Assembly (NCBI GenBank): GCA_024345305.1
Contig: BRON01000010.1
Span: 744,001-808,000, forward strand
DNA length: 64,000 nt
Origin: Mrakia gelida
Lineage: Eukaryota; Basidiomycota; Tremellomycetes; Cystofilobasidiales; Mrakiaceae
Direction: 5' to 3'
The notes under the pieces are model-generated. The model had not been told where the DNA came from. It saw only the letters and a program-made list of their open reading frames with translations, and did not search any database. The translations under genes and the position numbers were made by a program. Below, piece by piece: positions 1 to 11,053 of the stretch (position 1 is the stretch's first letter; each line of letters opens with the position of its first letter).

Positions 1-1930
1 AGAGCGGACAATCCAACCCAACTTATCTCCTCAGAGACGCAAAGTGAGCTCGCTTTGGCCACTTCCATCTCGGAAGAGCTCGCCCTGACTTCTCCTCCCT
101 CCTCCCCTTCCAGCAACCAACCCACCGTCCTTCGTCGCAAGCCTCCAGGTGTGCTTCTCTCTCCTACAGCCGTACGTCACTCCTCTTTCCCCCTAGACTT
201 TCTTGCCATCACTCACGCTCTCTTGTTCGGCCCTACAGCATGCGATTGAGCGAGAGCACCTCATCTTGTCCGCAATTCAATCGTACAACGAAGCTCTTCC
301 TCACACCCAACTCAGCAAACGAGTCCCAGCCCCCAGGGTCTACGGAGAGGTCTGCACCGACGAGAGCGTCGTTGGAAGTCGTTTCTACCTCATGGAGTTT
401 CTCGAGGGAAGGATTTTCGGGGACGTGAGATTGCAGGAGTTAGCGAAGGATGATAGGGAGGAATGGTGAGTCTTGGTTGTGTAGACCTTCTCTATACTGG
501 CAGCTCTCAGCTCGGGCTGCTACGAGAAGGATATATCCTTCGTCCTCGTCCACCCGAGGGCATTCTGTGTCGTTGAGCTGACGCGTCGTCCGCTTCGTCT
601 TTTTCAGCTGGCTCTCCGCCGTCGCCGCTCTCTCGGTTCGTCCACCATCCCCTCTTGTAGCTTCTACGTACCGCCAAGCTGACTTCGATATTTTCGCTTC
701 ACAGAACCTCTCCTCGATCCCTCCCTCCTCCCTCAAAGCTCTCCCCACGTCCTTCTCACCCTCCCCCAAACCGTTCTTCGCTCGTCAACTCTCCTCCCTT
801 CTCAAGATCAGCAACATCCAAGCAGCTGTTCCAGGCGTCGGACACATCTTAGCCGTCGAGAAGGAGCAGGCCGAGGTCGAGTCGTACTTCCTCAACGAGT
901 GCGCGGCCGTCGACAGGTGGGGAGGTGAAGTCAGGCAAGGTATCGTGAGTTCCTCCTCTTCTCCCGCAGGTACAGCTCCTCAGCGCGAAAAGAACTGACG
1001 ATGGCACTCCTCCTTCTCCAGGTCCACGGAGACTACAAGCTCGATAACTTGATCTTCCATCCCACCGAGTGCGTCGCTTCGATCCCTCGACGCGTCTTCC
1101 TTTTTGCTGACCTTCCCTCCTCTTGATCATCTTGACTCGCAGGAACCGAGTCATCGGCATCCTCGACTGGGAGCTCTGCACCCTAGGTTCGTTCATCCAT
1201 CATCCTCGCTTTCGAAACGTCTCGATGCTTCGCTGACCTTCCTTCGTCGGTTCTTCTTTTCAGGTTCCCCTCTCGCCGATCTCGGAAATCTCCTCCTTCC
1301 CTTCTCTCTCCCACCATCTTCAGTACCTGATAAGCGTGCGTCCCATCACCATCCTCGTCCTTTCGTTCCATCTTCCTGTCCCTGACCTCGTCGCGTCTCC
1401 TCCCCTCTCCTTCTCTTTTCCAGTTCAACGCGGCCTCCTGCTCCCCATCGGCTCCGACGAAGTAACCTCGGCTCTCGGTCTCCCTTCGAAAAGCCGTCTC
1501 CTTTCGGAGTGGAGGAGAGGGATCATCCAAGGAGGAGGAACTGCTGAAGAGCTCGACAAAGCCATGGTCAGTCGGCTTCGTCTTCGTCTTCGTCTTCCTC
1601 GACCGAACCATTCTATGTGCTGACCCTGTTTCTTTTCTTCTTTTCATCAGCTCTGGGTCGAGGTATGGATGCTGTGGAGGCTCGCGATCATCATCCAAGG
1701 GATCGCTGCTCGAGTTCAACGAGGTACGCGTCCCCCTCGTTGCTCTTCCCTTCTTCTCTCTTCCTCGTTCGTCGACTGACCTCGAGCCTCCCCTTTGCTA
1801 CTCAGGACAAGCGTCGAGCGCCGAAGCGACGGAGCTCGGAAGTCGAGACACCTTTGGCTTGATTGGAGATATCTGTTTGCGGAAGATCAGAGATGGGAGG
1901 AGGGAGGGAGCCGCGAAGTCGAAGCTTTGA
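1..1930 (+). CDS. APH-family kinase, ACAD10/ACAD11-like (5' end missing)
   Basis: Aminoglycoside-phosphotransferase-fold kinase resembling the N-terminal domain of ACAD10/ACAD11, which in animals phosphorylates 4-hydroxyacyl-CoAs for beta-oxidation. The window opens inside an exon reading GQSNPTYLL, the nucleotide-loop motif of this family. Next come VLRRKPPG (about 125-150), the HAIEREH helix (from 239), RFYLMEFLEGRIFGD (about 380-425), the catalytic loop GDYKLDNLIFHP (about 1027-1070; D and N are catalytic/Mg ligands) and the DFG-equivalent ILDWELCTLG (about 1160-1190). Introns near 44-113, 172-238, 465-606 and several later ones follow the local GTGAGT/CTGAC/CAG pattern. The last exon ends in TGA at 1928-1930 with no acyl-CoA dehydrogenase domain, so this is the stand-alone fungal kinase form. 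The start codon lies upstream of the window. Substrate is unknown. Confidence 0.85.
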
Positions 1931-2120
1931 TTTTTGGAACGACGTCTCGATCTCGATTTTGCATGTTGCGCGTTACTCTCGAGACGCAGGAGAAGAAGAG
2001 AAAGAAAGCGTGAATAGAGACAATGAAATGCAAGAACAACCAACTACGAGAAGGGAAACAAAAGCAAACAAGGAAAGCAGGGAACGAAACGAAAGACGCG
2101 TCGACGATCCGAGAACCATG

Positions 2121-5100
2121 TCAAGCCAGTCCCTTCACCCTCCCCTTCCCAACCTCCACTTCCTTCAAATCAATCGACCAAACCCCCTCCACCGTCTTCC
2201 CCTCCCTAAAGTCCCTAACCATCGCCCTCGCCTCGAACGGCGCAACCTCCATATCCCTCGTCCCAACCGTAACGTGCATCCCATCCTTATCGTCCTGAGG
2301 CAGCTCGAGCGTCTCCTCGTTGTGATCAGGTTCGACGTCCTCGATGGAGAGGGCCATGATCCTCTCGTTCCAGATGAGGTGGTGCATCTTGAAGGCGAAG
2401 AGAGGTCGAGAGGGATCTTTGGCGATGGCGACGCATTCCGACCAGGTTCGAGCTTTGGGTCCTTCGAACGACGACGACGACGAGGCTGAGGGTTCCTGGT
2501 CCTCGGTGATCCCAGCGGCTTCGCGTTCGTCGGCGACTTCCTTCTCGTGGATAAGGGTGACGTGGGGTTTGGCGATGATCCGTTTGTTCTCGACGAGGTG
2601 TTGGAGGAAGACGAGAGGATCGACGCGTCCATCTCCTTCTCCCTCCTTCGCCTCGACCGACCCAGCCACCGCCCTCCTAACAATCTCCACCACGTCGATC
2701 TCCGGCGCCAAAGCGTAGTACCTCGGCTCGAGGCTCTTTGTCCCATCCATCTCCTTCTTCACCTCGGGATCGTGACCCCTCGCCCACTCCAAAGCCTCCT
2801 CGACCTTGCCCTCCTCCGGCTTCTCCAACCCGAGCAAGGCTCCCAGCCGCTCGATCACGATGTCCAAGTTCTCCTCCAACGAGTTCTGAATCTTGAGCTC
2901 GATGGTCTCGTCCGCTTCGGTCGTCTCGAAGGCTTCGGAGGAGTCGATGAACCGCCAGAGGATGGCTTCGTGCCGCATGAGGTCGAGAGGGTCGACTCGG
3001 AGAGACTGATGCTTGTCTCCTCGTTCGAGGACTCGGGCGGAGCAGATTCGGTGGAGTTCGTGGAAGGAGGCGGGTTGGGAGGGACCGTCGATGGGCCAGT
3101 GGAGGGCGATGAGACGGGTGGGGAGGAGAGGTTTGGGAGTGTTGCTGGTGGCTTTGGGTTTGAATTTGAGAGCGACTTCGGAGAGTTGGGAGCGGTGTTG
3201 TTCGAGCTGATTGTTCCTGTGGACGAGAATGTGAGAGAGCGTGGTAAGTACGAGGTCGAGAAGGCGGGAGCGGGAAGGCGAAGACAGCAGACGACGCGAC
3301 GAACCGATCAGCGTAGACAACGTTGTGCGTCCTCAGCAGATCTCCGACGTTTTTGTTGAAGGTGGAGGCTGTCTTCTTGGTGGTAACGTCGTCGCTCTGG
3401 GTGTGACCGAATCCGTAGAGTCTCGAGAGAACCAGTCCAATCGAGGTCTTGCCTGCGAAAACCGTCGAGAATGCAAAGTCGAGTCAGCGAACGCGTCCCT
3501 CTCCTCGTGCAACCATCCCAACCCGATTCCGGAGCCAAATCGAAAAGAAGGACTCACCACACCCAGGCACAGCCACCGGGAACACAATCGTCTTTCCCCA
3601 CCCGTCCTCTCCCCTCTTCTTCCCATCCAGGCCCTTCATCGACTCCCCATTCCCACCCCGTCCTTCAAACTTCTCCCTCGCCACCCTCAACTCCTCAGCC
3701 CCCTCCTTCGTCTTACACCACTCCAGGAACCTCTCCCTGAGAGCGACGATCCCCTTCCCCTTCTTGATCCCCTCGAACCACTCCGGATTCGTCTCCATCC
3801 TCCTCCTGCACCAGCTCTCGTACAAGATGCTCTCGGGATCCTGCAACTTCGATCTCGAGAGCTTGATCTCCTTCCTCGAGTCCTTGGGGTTCGCTGGAGG
3901 AGGTTCGAGGAGAGGGAGGAGAGCCTTGGTGATCTCTCGCCAGCCTCGGTAGCGGAGGTAAGGCTGCTCGAACTTGACTTTGAAGAAGAAGGGACAGCCG
4001 GGAGGGTAAGGAGGAGGGACGAGTGGTTTGGGAGGAGCCACTTGTTTGATCTTGCCGTTCTTGGTTCGTTCGACGGGTGCTGCTGGAGAGGAGGCGAGGG
4101 AGAGGTTGTTGAGGTCGGTTTCGAGCGAAACGGACGCGTCGACGGGAGCGACGGTGCATCGGACGACGAATCCTTCGACGGGCTCGCCTTCCCATTCTCC
4201 CTTGTCCTCGACTCCCTGGGTGAAGGCTCGGACTTCGGCGATGGTGTTCATGACGAGAGCTCGGGTTTCGATGAAGCCCCAGTCGTTGGCGAAGGAAAAG
4301 ACGGAGGAGGGAGGAAGGGTGAAGAAGTCGGGAGCGACGTTGAGGTTGAGACCGTGAAGGTGGAGACCGGTGAGGTGAGGAGGGTAGGGGAGGACGTGTT
4401 CTTCGAAGGAGTCGTCGCAGAGCTGCGGAGTAGAAGGAAGGAGAGAGGTTAGCTACGAAGGGAGGCGAGGGAAAGAAAGACGCGAAGCAACGAACCTCAG
4501 CGACAGCCGTCAACTTTCGATCCCAGAGCACTTGAGCGAGCTCCTCCTCCGTCTTTCCCTTCGCAGCGAGATGCTTGTCCAACCAGACTCGTCTGTTAAC
4601 GAAGGAGGTGAGAGTCAGCGAGGGGAACGCGAACGAAAAGGAGGGCAAGAGACGACGCACCCCATCTGAGCGTGGTTGAGTCCTCCGTCTCCGTCCGGTC
4701 CAGAAACGCTCTCTCCCAAAGCGTGCTTGCTAGTAACCAGAAGAACCTTCTCCTCGATGGCGGAGATGAGGATGAGACATCCGTTGGACTTGAGGGTGAG
4801 GTGGTAAGGAGCGACGGTGAACTTCGCGAGGGATTCCCACTGCGACGACGACAGAGGAGCGAAGGTGAGCTCGCAGATTCTCACTAGACTCGGAAGGTGA
4901 AAACACAACCACTCACGTTGGTGTAAGGTACCTCTCCTGTGTTGAAGAACTTCTCGTAACCCCTCGCGACGATCCTAAACTCCTTCTCGCTGTCCGCGAC
5001 GACGACCTCGGCTCCTCCCTCTGTTCGTTCAACCTCCTCGGTGAAGAGTCCTCGAGCGAGCGTAGGGAGAGGACAAGGTTGGATCTTGTAGAGATGTTCT

Positions 5101-5279
5101 GGCATCTTCCATGATGAGATGTTGTGTTGCTTGGAAGGAGTTGAGTGAGTGTAGAGGGTTGGTTTGATGAGCTTTGGGTCCGAGATTCGAAGAGCGAGGA
5201 GGGTGTGAACGAGAGAAGTAGGAGGAGGGTAGGTTGAAGGGTCCGAGGGGACGAAGGAGGAGGTGGAGGCGAAGACCAT
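2121..5279 (-). CDS. trl1: tRNA ligase Trl1 (ligase, kinase and cyclic phosphodiesterase)
   Basis: Trifunctional fungal tRNA ligase that joins tRNA exons after intron removal and, in other fungi, HAC1-type mRNA. The ATG at 5279 opens an exon with the conserved ISSWKM and IVARGYEKFF stretches. The next exon, beginning near 4845, has the adenylylation motif KSNG (lysine nucleophile). Further on, EGFVVRC (about 4165-4185) is the second nucleotidyl-transferase motif. The kinase P-loop AVPGCGKTS is split by an intron around 3440-3550. The C-terminal exon (2121-3320) holds the phosphodiesterase domain with two HxT motifs, HVTLIH (about 2570) and HVTVG (about 2270). All three catalytic modules look intact. 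Stop is at 2121. It converges on the APH-kinase gene with a gap of only about 190 bp. About five short introns are inferred. Confidence 0.93.
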
Positions 5280-5969
5280 TGTGAGAGGAGGAAGGCGGTG
5301 ATAAGAAAGTGATGGGAGGTGGGAAGCTGAAGGAGAGAGGCGAGGAGGGGAAGGAGGAACCCAAAGGTGAGCTCGAAGGAAAGGAAGGAGAGCTCGGATG
5401 AGCTCGTCCTCAACGAGGCTCTAACGGAAACTCACCTCGTTTACACCACTGTTTAAGAGCCTTTCTAACGAGATCTCCTAACGATCTGATCCTGAGGTGG
5501 TGAAGCTGGGTGGGGGAGGGGAGCGGCGTTCAAGAGACGAGAGGAGGAGGGAAGGAGAGGGAGAGAAGCTGAACGAGTCGAGAGGTGGTGGTGGGGGTGA
5601 AGAAGGAGGGAAGGGCAAAAGAGTTAGCTTCTTTTATACCAGGAAGCCGTTCGAGTCACGGCCTTCCTCCTCTCGTATAAATATGACTCACCTCTTGGAA
5701 GACGGGTGGAAGCAGTTGGGACCTGAACGAGACGAGGGCGAGCTCGAGTCAGAAATCGAAATCCCTCGAGCTCACCTCGCCTTCCTTCCCTCGCCCTGTC
5801 AACGGTCAGCAGCGTCAGATCAACTTCCATAGTCTCTAGGACAACCTTATCTCTCGTCTGGACCCCGAGATCCCTTCAAGCCCTTCAAGAAACCCCTTGC
5901 TCTTCTATCCTCCCCTCTCCCCTGAACCTCCTCCCCTCCACCTCTCCTCCATCTCCTCCTCCCTTCACC
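5280..5969. promoter_or_regulatory. Divergent promoter region, trl1 / G-patch gene
   Basis: About 690 bp between two divergent start codons. The half next to trl1 is purine-rich on the + strand, and the half next to the G-patch gene is strongly pyrimidine-rich up to its ATG. A TATAAATAT match lies at 5676-5684, about 290 bp before the G-patch ATG. It could serve as a TATA box, but that is a guess. No coding region is supported here. Confidence 0.5.
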
Positions 5970-7497
5970 ATGTCCGACTCTGAAGAAGAAGACTTCATGT
6001 CCGACGCCTTCCTCGCTTCCCTCGAATCCAAATCCTCTTCCTCATCCTCCAAAGCACCCAAGACCTATCAAGAATCCCGTCGACAAGCTCTCGCTGCCTC
6101 TCAAGCCAAGAACAAAGCGAACGCTCTCAAGCCTTACAGGGAACGAGAGGAGGCAGCTCGCAAGGAAGGAATGGAGAAGAACCTGTTCGAGAGAGAGCTG
6201 GAGAAGAAGGAAGGGGTAGGGAAGGCCATGGGGATGATGATGAAGATGGGCTACAAGGTCGGAGAAGGGTTGGGGAAGAAGAGGACCGGAGGGGCGGGGG
6301 AGGAGGCAGGGAGCGGTGGAGGAGAGAAGATCGCTGCTGTTGCTGGAGAGGTCTTAGACGACGATGAAGACGAAGGGTTTGGGAGAGGTGGGATTGGGAG
6401 TAGCAAGAGGAGGAAGGTCGAGGAACCTGGTGCTGCTGCTGAGGTGCAGGAGGGAGCTCAGGTCGAAGCGTCTTCGTCGTCATCGGGACATCGATTCGAG
6501 CCCGTCGCTGTGTCGTTCTGGGCAGGTCAGTACACGTCTTTTTACCCTCTTCTTTTCTCGAGAAGGACCCTCTTACTGACCTTCTTCGACTTCGCTCTCT
6601 CCATCTCCCCAGGTCGGAAAGGACTCGGTTCCAAAGCTCCTCCACCACCACCTCCTCGTCCCACCACCGCCTCCTCCTCAACTCCTGCTCTCGACCCGAC
6701 GGCCTACCGATCTCGAGCAGCCATCGAGTACGCCGAAAAGAAGGCAGAAGGTCAACTTGGAGCGGCTCGTCGAACCGTCGTTGAGCTGGATGAACGGGAG
6801 AACCGAGGAGTGAGTCCGACGTTCCTCCTCGTCGTGCGCGTCTGTCCGTTCGCTCGTCCTGACTGTTTCTTTCCTTTCCAGTTCTCCATCCTCCATCTTA
6901 ACCCACACTACACCCCCTCCTTCCCCGAGCCTCTCCTCCAACACCTCACCGGCCACGCTCCTCCTCCGAAACGCTCGGCGTCGATCCTCGCACCACCACC
7001 GCCTCCGATCGAGTTCTTTGAGAACGAGTCGAACGCTGCTACGGCGAGTCTACTCAAGCGACAGATGGAAACGGACTTGCTGGCGCCCATTCTCACGCTG
7101 GAGGAGGAAGAGGAGGAGGTGGGTGGGATGGGAGACGCGATGGCTGGTGGAAAGAAGACGAAACAACGACGCGAGGAGGAGGAGGGCGAGAAGAAGGACG
7201 CGGAGGACGGAGGAGAGGAGGAGGACTGGGAGGTGCTTGCCGGAGAGGCTAGGAAGTTTATCTTGCTGCCTGTGAGTGTCTCTCTTTCTCTTCGTGTTGA
7301 GGGTTTCGAGCGTTGTGCGAAAGGAAGACGGGGATCTGACGAGACTCGTTCGATTTGGCCAGGCAACGGAACGACTCGCCCACACCCTTCAGTACCTTCG
7401 AGAGGATTTCCACTACTGCTTCTACTGTGGAGTGGAGTATCGTTCTGCGGAGGAGCTGGAGCAGGACTGTCCAGGAGAGACGGAGGACGATCACTAG
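5970..7497 (+). CDS. G-patch protein, GPATCH11-like, with DUF4187 tail
   Basis: Probable nuclear RNA-processing factor that would activate a DEAH-box helicase through its G-patch. The N-terminus is acidic (SDSEEEDFMSD). The G-patch core is at about residues 85-105 (GMMMKMGYKVGEGLGKK), with the expected glycine spacing. A charged middle region follows. The C-terminal 35 residues (YLREDFHYCFYCG, then EELEQDCPG) match DUF4187, which ends GPATCH11 proteins and carries a C-x2-C pair. Introns near 6528-6613, 6811-6881 and 7273-7362 are inferred from GT/CTGAC/CAG. Keeping the first intron would still leave an open frame, so its removal rests on consensus. Stop TAG is at 7495-7497. The G-patch plus DUF4187 architecture makes the family call firm; the partner helicase is unknown. 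Confidence 0.88.
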
Positions 7498-7963
7498 TTT
7501 CGTCCCTTTATGTTTTGGTTCGTCTCGTTCTATCTTCTCTCTCTCAACTCTCCTTTTCGATGCCATATCTGACCTCCCTCTTCTCATTTACAGTCTAGTT
7601 TCTAGCTTTGAATTCATGACCTTGACGAACACTGCCCCTCCCGCACAAGCGAATCTCAATCCAACCCGACTTCGTCGCGTCCGTTTCCGCCTGTTCCGAT
7701 TCAAACCTTCCTCGACCTCTTGCCGGCTTCGTCATTGAACTGCTTTCGAAACATTTCTGACTCCCCTCTCCTTCTTGTTTTTAGCCTTGGAAGTGGTGGT
7801 CAGCTGGTCCTTCCGACAGTAGCAGCGTTCCTGATCGCGTCGACGAGGCATTAACACCAGGTCCTCCCTCGCCGTTCTTTCTGACCTTCAACCACCACCT
7901 CGCTTCCCTTCCTTCCCCTCACCTCTCCTTCTTCACTCCACGCTTTCCACTTCTTAGCTCAAC
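7498..7963 (+). other. Intergenic / spliced 5' UTR of the first cupredoxin gene
   Basis: No ORF of note. Two intron-like blocks precede the next ATG. One ends in TTTTAG near 7784. The other spans 7861-7957 (GTCCTC start, CTGAC at about 7881, TTCTTAG end) and stops six bases before the start codon. The stretch between them (7785-7860) would be a non-coding leader exon. Confidence 0.45.
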
Positions 7964-8959
7964 ATGGTCCAAATTCTCTCCCTCCTCACCACTCTCGCTA
8001 TCTTCGCTCCCACGCTGGTCCTCGCTGTGCGTTCCTCTCCCTCCCTCCCTCCTCCTCTTCGCTCCCCTCCCCTCGCTGACCTCTTCTCCTCTTCCGACAG
8101 ACTACCTTCGACGTCCAAGTAGGCAAATACGGGCTCACCTTCACTCCCAACTCCATCAAGGCCGTCAATGGAGACATCATCAACTTCGTCTTCGCGAGCA
8201 ACGGCGTCTCGCACACTGTCGTTCCTTCGACTTCGTTCCTCCAACCTTGCGGTGCTGCTACTACCAGCACCTTCCCGACGTTGAACGGACCGATTGGAGG
8301 AGGGACGGTTGAATACACGGTAGCCAGCTCGGATACCCAGTGGGTGAGTTTGTCGTGTCGTTGTTGTTGTTGTTGTCGTTGTTTTGTTTCGATCTCGACC
8401 GCGAGAAACATGAAGCTGACCTCTCCCCTTCGTCGCTTTCTCTCCCTAGATCCACTGCGGAACTGCTAACCACTGCAAGCAGGGAATGGGTCAGTCTCTT
8501 TCTTTCCATCTCTTCGTCGTCTCGCCTTCGTCCTCGAACTCGCGAAGTCGACGCTCCTCTCGCGCTCGAGCTCACGCTGCTTCCTCTCGCTCTTCTTTCT
8601 CAGTCTTCGTCATCAACCCTCCCACCACCGACTCTTCCAAGGGAGGTCAAACGGTCGCCAACTTCCAGAAGCTGGTACGTCTACTCCTCCATCGCGGCCC
8701 ACCTTCGTCCCCACCTCCAAGTCGCCCTCCTTCTCCCACTCCGCCTCGTCCCCGTCCCCCTCCTCCTCCGCGTCCCCCACCACTTCGTCCCACCTCTCCC
8801 TCACGCTTACCACCAACATATCCACCTTTGTATCCTCCTACTTCTCCGAATCATCAGGCTGAGGGACAGACCATCTCGTCGGGAGCGAGAGGGAAGACGG
8901 TCGTCAAGGGAGCCGTCGCGTCGGTCGTCGCTGGAGTTGTTGTTTTGGCTTTGCTTTGA
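7964..8959 (+). CDS. Secreted cupredoxin-fold protein, probably GPI-anchored (copy A)
   Basis: Small extracellular blue-copper-like protein. The first exon encodes a classic signal peptide (MVQILSLLTTLAIFAPTLVLA). The mature part begins TTFDVQVGKYGLTFTPN, a plastocyanin-type strand. A complete type-1 copper set is visible: His in GVSHTV, then Cys, His and Met in HCGTANHCKQGM (C-x4-H-x4-M). The tail is a short Gly/Ser/Thr segment ending in the hydrophobic VVAGVVVLALL, typical of a GPI signal. Four introns are inferred (about 8029-8100, 8344-8450, 8489-8602, 8674-8857). The next gene downstream encodes a close relative with the same exon layout, pointing to tandem duplication. Fungal proteins of this type are cell-surface proteins of unclear function, and a redox or copper-binding role is inferred. 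Confidence 0.87.
8355..8380 (+). repeat. GTT-type trinucleotide repeat in intron
   Basis: A short run of GTT units, broken by GTC, lies inside the second intron of cupredoxin copy A. It is probably a neutral microsatellite. Confidence 0.6.
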
Positions 8960-9337
8960 GCAGACGCGGATAGCAGCGACTTTGCTCTCACTTTGCTTTG
9001 CTTACTTTCATCATCTCTCTTCGTTCGTCGCTCTCTTTTCGTGCACCACTCGTCTTGATGACCTTTTTTCCACGAAGAGTCCGTCCGACTCCTCGTCGCC
9101 GTCTTGCCCGCGGGAGTTCGATGAGCCTCCCCTGATGCTATCGCATCGCCACCTCTCCATGATATAGCTCTGGAGGTCCTTCCTCTGAGTGGACGCATGG
9201 CGATGATTGAAAAACTTGTGGGAGAGAGCGGAGGGGGGAGAAGAGTCTCGTGAGCTCGAATTGCCTCGCTCGGGTCTTTTTCGTTTCGTTTCCTTCAACC
9301 AACCATCACCATCGTCCCTCCCTTTCACAATATCAGA
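8960..9337 (+). other. Spacer between the two cupredoxin genes
   Basis: It holds the 3' UTR of copy A and the promoter of copy B. No coding sequence is supported. The last 60 bp before the ATG at 9338 are pyrimidine-rich. Confidence 0.4.
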
Positions 9338-10439
9338 ATGTTATACTCCCTCGCTCTTCTCCTCATTGCTCCCATTCTGGCTCTAGCAGTAAGTCGGCCC
9401 TCTCCCGCTTCGTTCGTCGTCGTTTCTCCTCGCTCATCATCACCTTTCTTGGCTCGCCTCCTTTCTCCTTCCCCTCCCTCCCTTCCTTCCTCTCTCCAGG
9501 CTACCTTCACCGTCGAAGTCGGCAAGAATGGGAACACCTACGAGCCCAACTTCGTCAACGCAGTCGTAGGAGATACCGTGTAAGATCTTTCTCCCTCGCT
9601 CTTCCCATCATCATCTCGCTTCCCGGATCCCCTGAGAGCTAAACGACCTCGCTTCCCCCTCTCCCCTGTTTCCTTCCTCCTAGCGTCTTCAACTTCTCCT
9701 CTATCACCTACCACGACGTCCTCACCAGCGTCTCCTTCGACCAACCCTGCCGAGAGTTCACCAGCGCTCGACGATCATCCAACGACAAGAGGTTCGTGTC
9801 GATCTTGATTTTTTCGCCTGTCAACGGAGGACCTGTGGAGTACCCCGTTACTACGACCGAGACTCTTTGGGTAAGCTCCTTTCCATCCTTCGTCTGGGAG
9901 TGGGATAATCGAGGAGGGAGGGAGGGAGGAAAGGGAGCAAAAGCTGATCAACGTCGTCGGATGGATTCACAGGCTCACTGCTCGATTGGGACTCACTGCG
10001 AGGAAGGAATGGGTTCGTCGCTTTCTTCTCGTGTCCTATACTTTTGATCTTCCCTGACGCTTCGTAACGTCGCTGCAGTTTTCGCCATCAACCCTGATCC
10101 CGCTGGAGGAGCGAAAACCATCGACGCGTTCAAGGCTCTCGTTCGTCCCGTCTCGCTTGCTTCCTGCTTCACCTCGTCTCCCCTCTTTCTCTTCATCGCT
10201 AACGCATTTTCTCTTCGTTTTCGGAACAGGCCATGGGAGGCTCAGCGAACTCTACTCTCCCTGGAACCGGAGGCGCGTCCAGCGTCGTCGGTCAAGCCTC
10301 GTCGGCGGCAGCAGCGGCCTCGTCTACCGCCCCCGCCGCTGCTTCTCAGACTCCTGGTGCCGGAGAGAGGGTTGTATCTTTTGGAGGGCTTGGAGGGATG
10401 TTGGGAGTCGCGTTGGTTGTCGGGGGCTGGTTCGTTTGA
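9338..10439 (+). CDS. Secreted cupredoxin-fold protein, GPI-anchored (copy B)
   Basis: Tandem paralogue of the preceding gene. The signal peptide MLYSLALLLIAPILALA is followed by ATFTVEVGKNGNTYEPN. Copper ligands are again complete: His in ITYHDV and C-x4-H-x4-M in HCSIGTHCEEGM. It differs from copy A by an intron inside VVGDTV (about 9580-9683) and by a longer Ala/Ser/Gly-rich stalk near the C-terminus, followed by a hydrophobic end (GMLGVALVVGGWFV) fit for a GPI signal. Exons are joined in phase at about 9389/9499, 9870/9972, 10013/10077 and 10141/10228. Stop is TGA at 10437-10439. Both copies probably sit on the outer face of the membrane or in the wall. Function is not established for this fungal group. 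Confidence 0.87.
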
Positions 10440-11053
10440 GAGTCGTCGCGTCGCGTAGTCGAGGAAACGCTCTTCTTGTGTTCGGATTCGATGTTTGGAT
10501 CTATTGGACTCTTCAAACTCTATACTGGTTAGTTGATATAGTACACGCCGCTTTCGTTCTTTGTGTTTCTGGCCTACGATTGATTTGATGGCTCGTTTCG
10601 TTTTGAGCGCGACGAAGACCGTTTGAGTCGAAGTCGGGATACTGTCTTTGTCCTACAAGAAGCGAAGACAGGGCAGGATATTTCTTACACCTCCCTACCA
10701 GACTCTGTATCTAGACACGAGCGAAAGAGGTGAACGCCAGAAAAAGAAGGCGTCCGTCCTCGGCTCTGGCGGACGAGAATGGACCTCTGCGATCGCTCGA
10801 TTCCAGCAGAGACAGCCGATCATTTCTTCACCAAAAAAATGAGCCCAGCCGTCGCGAGAGGGTCAAATCTTCTTCGCAGCGCGGTCCATTTCTCAACAAC
10901 GGGAAGAAAAACACGAGCCGATCTGAAACGAATCGAGATGAGAACTCTCCTTCCGCTGCTTGTTCTTGACCTCAACCCACCACCCTCTCTCTCCTCCCTT
11001 CCCGTCCCTTCTTCCCTTCCCTACCCTTCAACTCAACTTTTCCTTTCTCCCCT
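10440..11053 (+). other. Intergenic region, cupredoxin B to Rheb
   Basis: 3' UTR of the cupredoxin gene followed by the Rheb promoter and leader. The last 90 bp before the ATG at 11054 are almost pure C and T. No other gene is supported. Confidence 0.4.

Noticed and set aside
1183..1719. 178-residue minus-strand ORF opposite the APH-kinase gene
   Set aside because: Composed of Arg/Glu/Ser-rich antisense of exons and introns, with no motif. The + strand exons carry the kinase signature.
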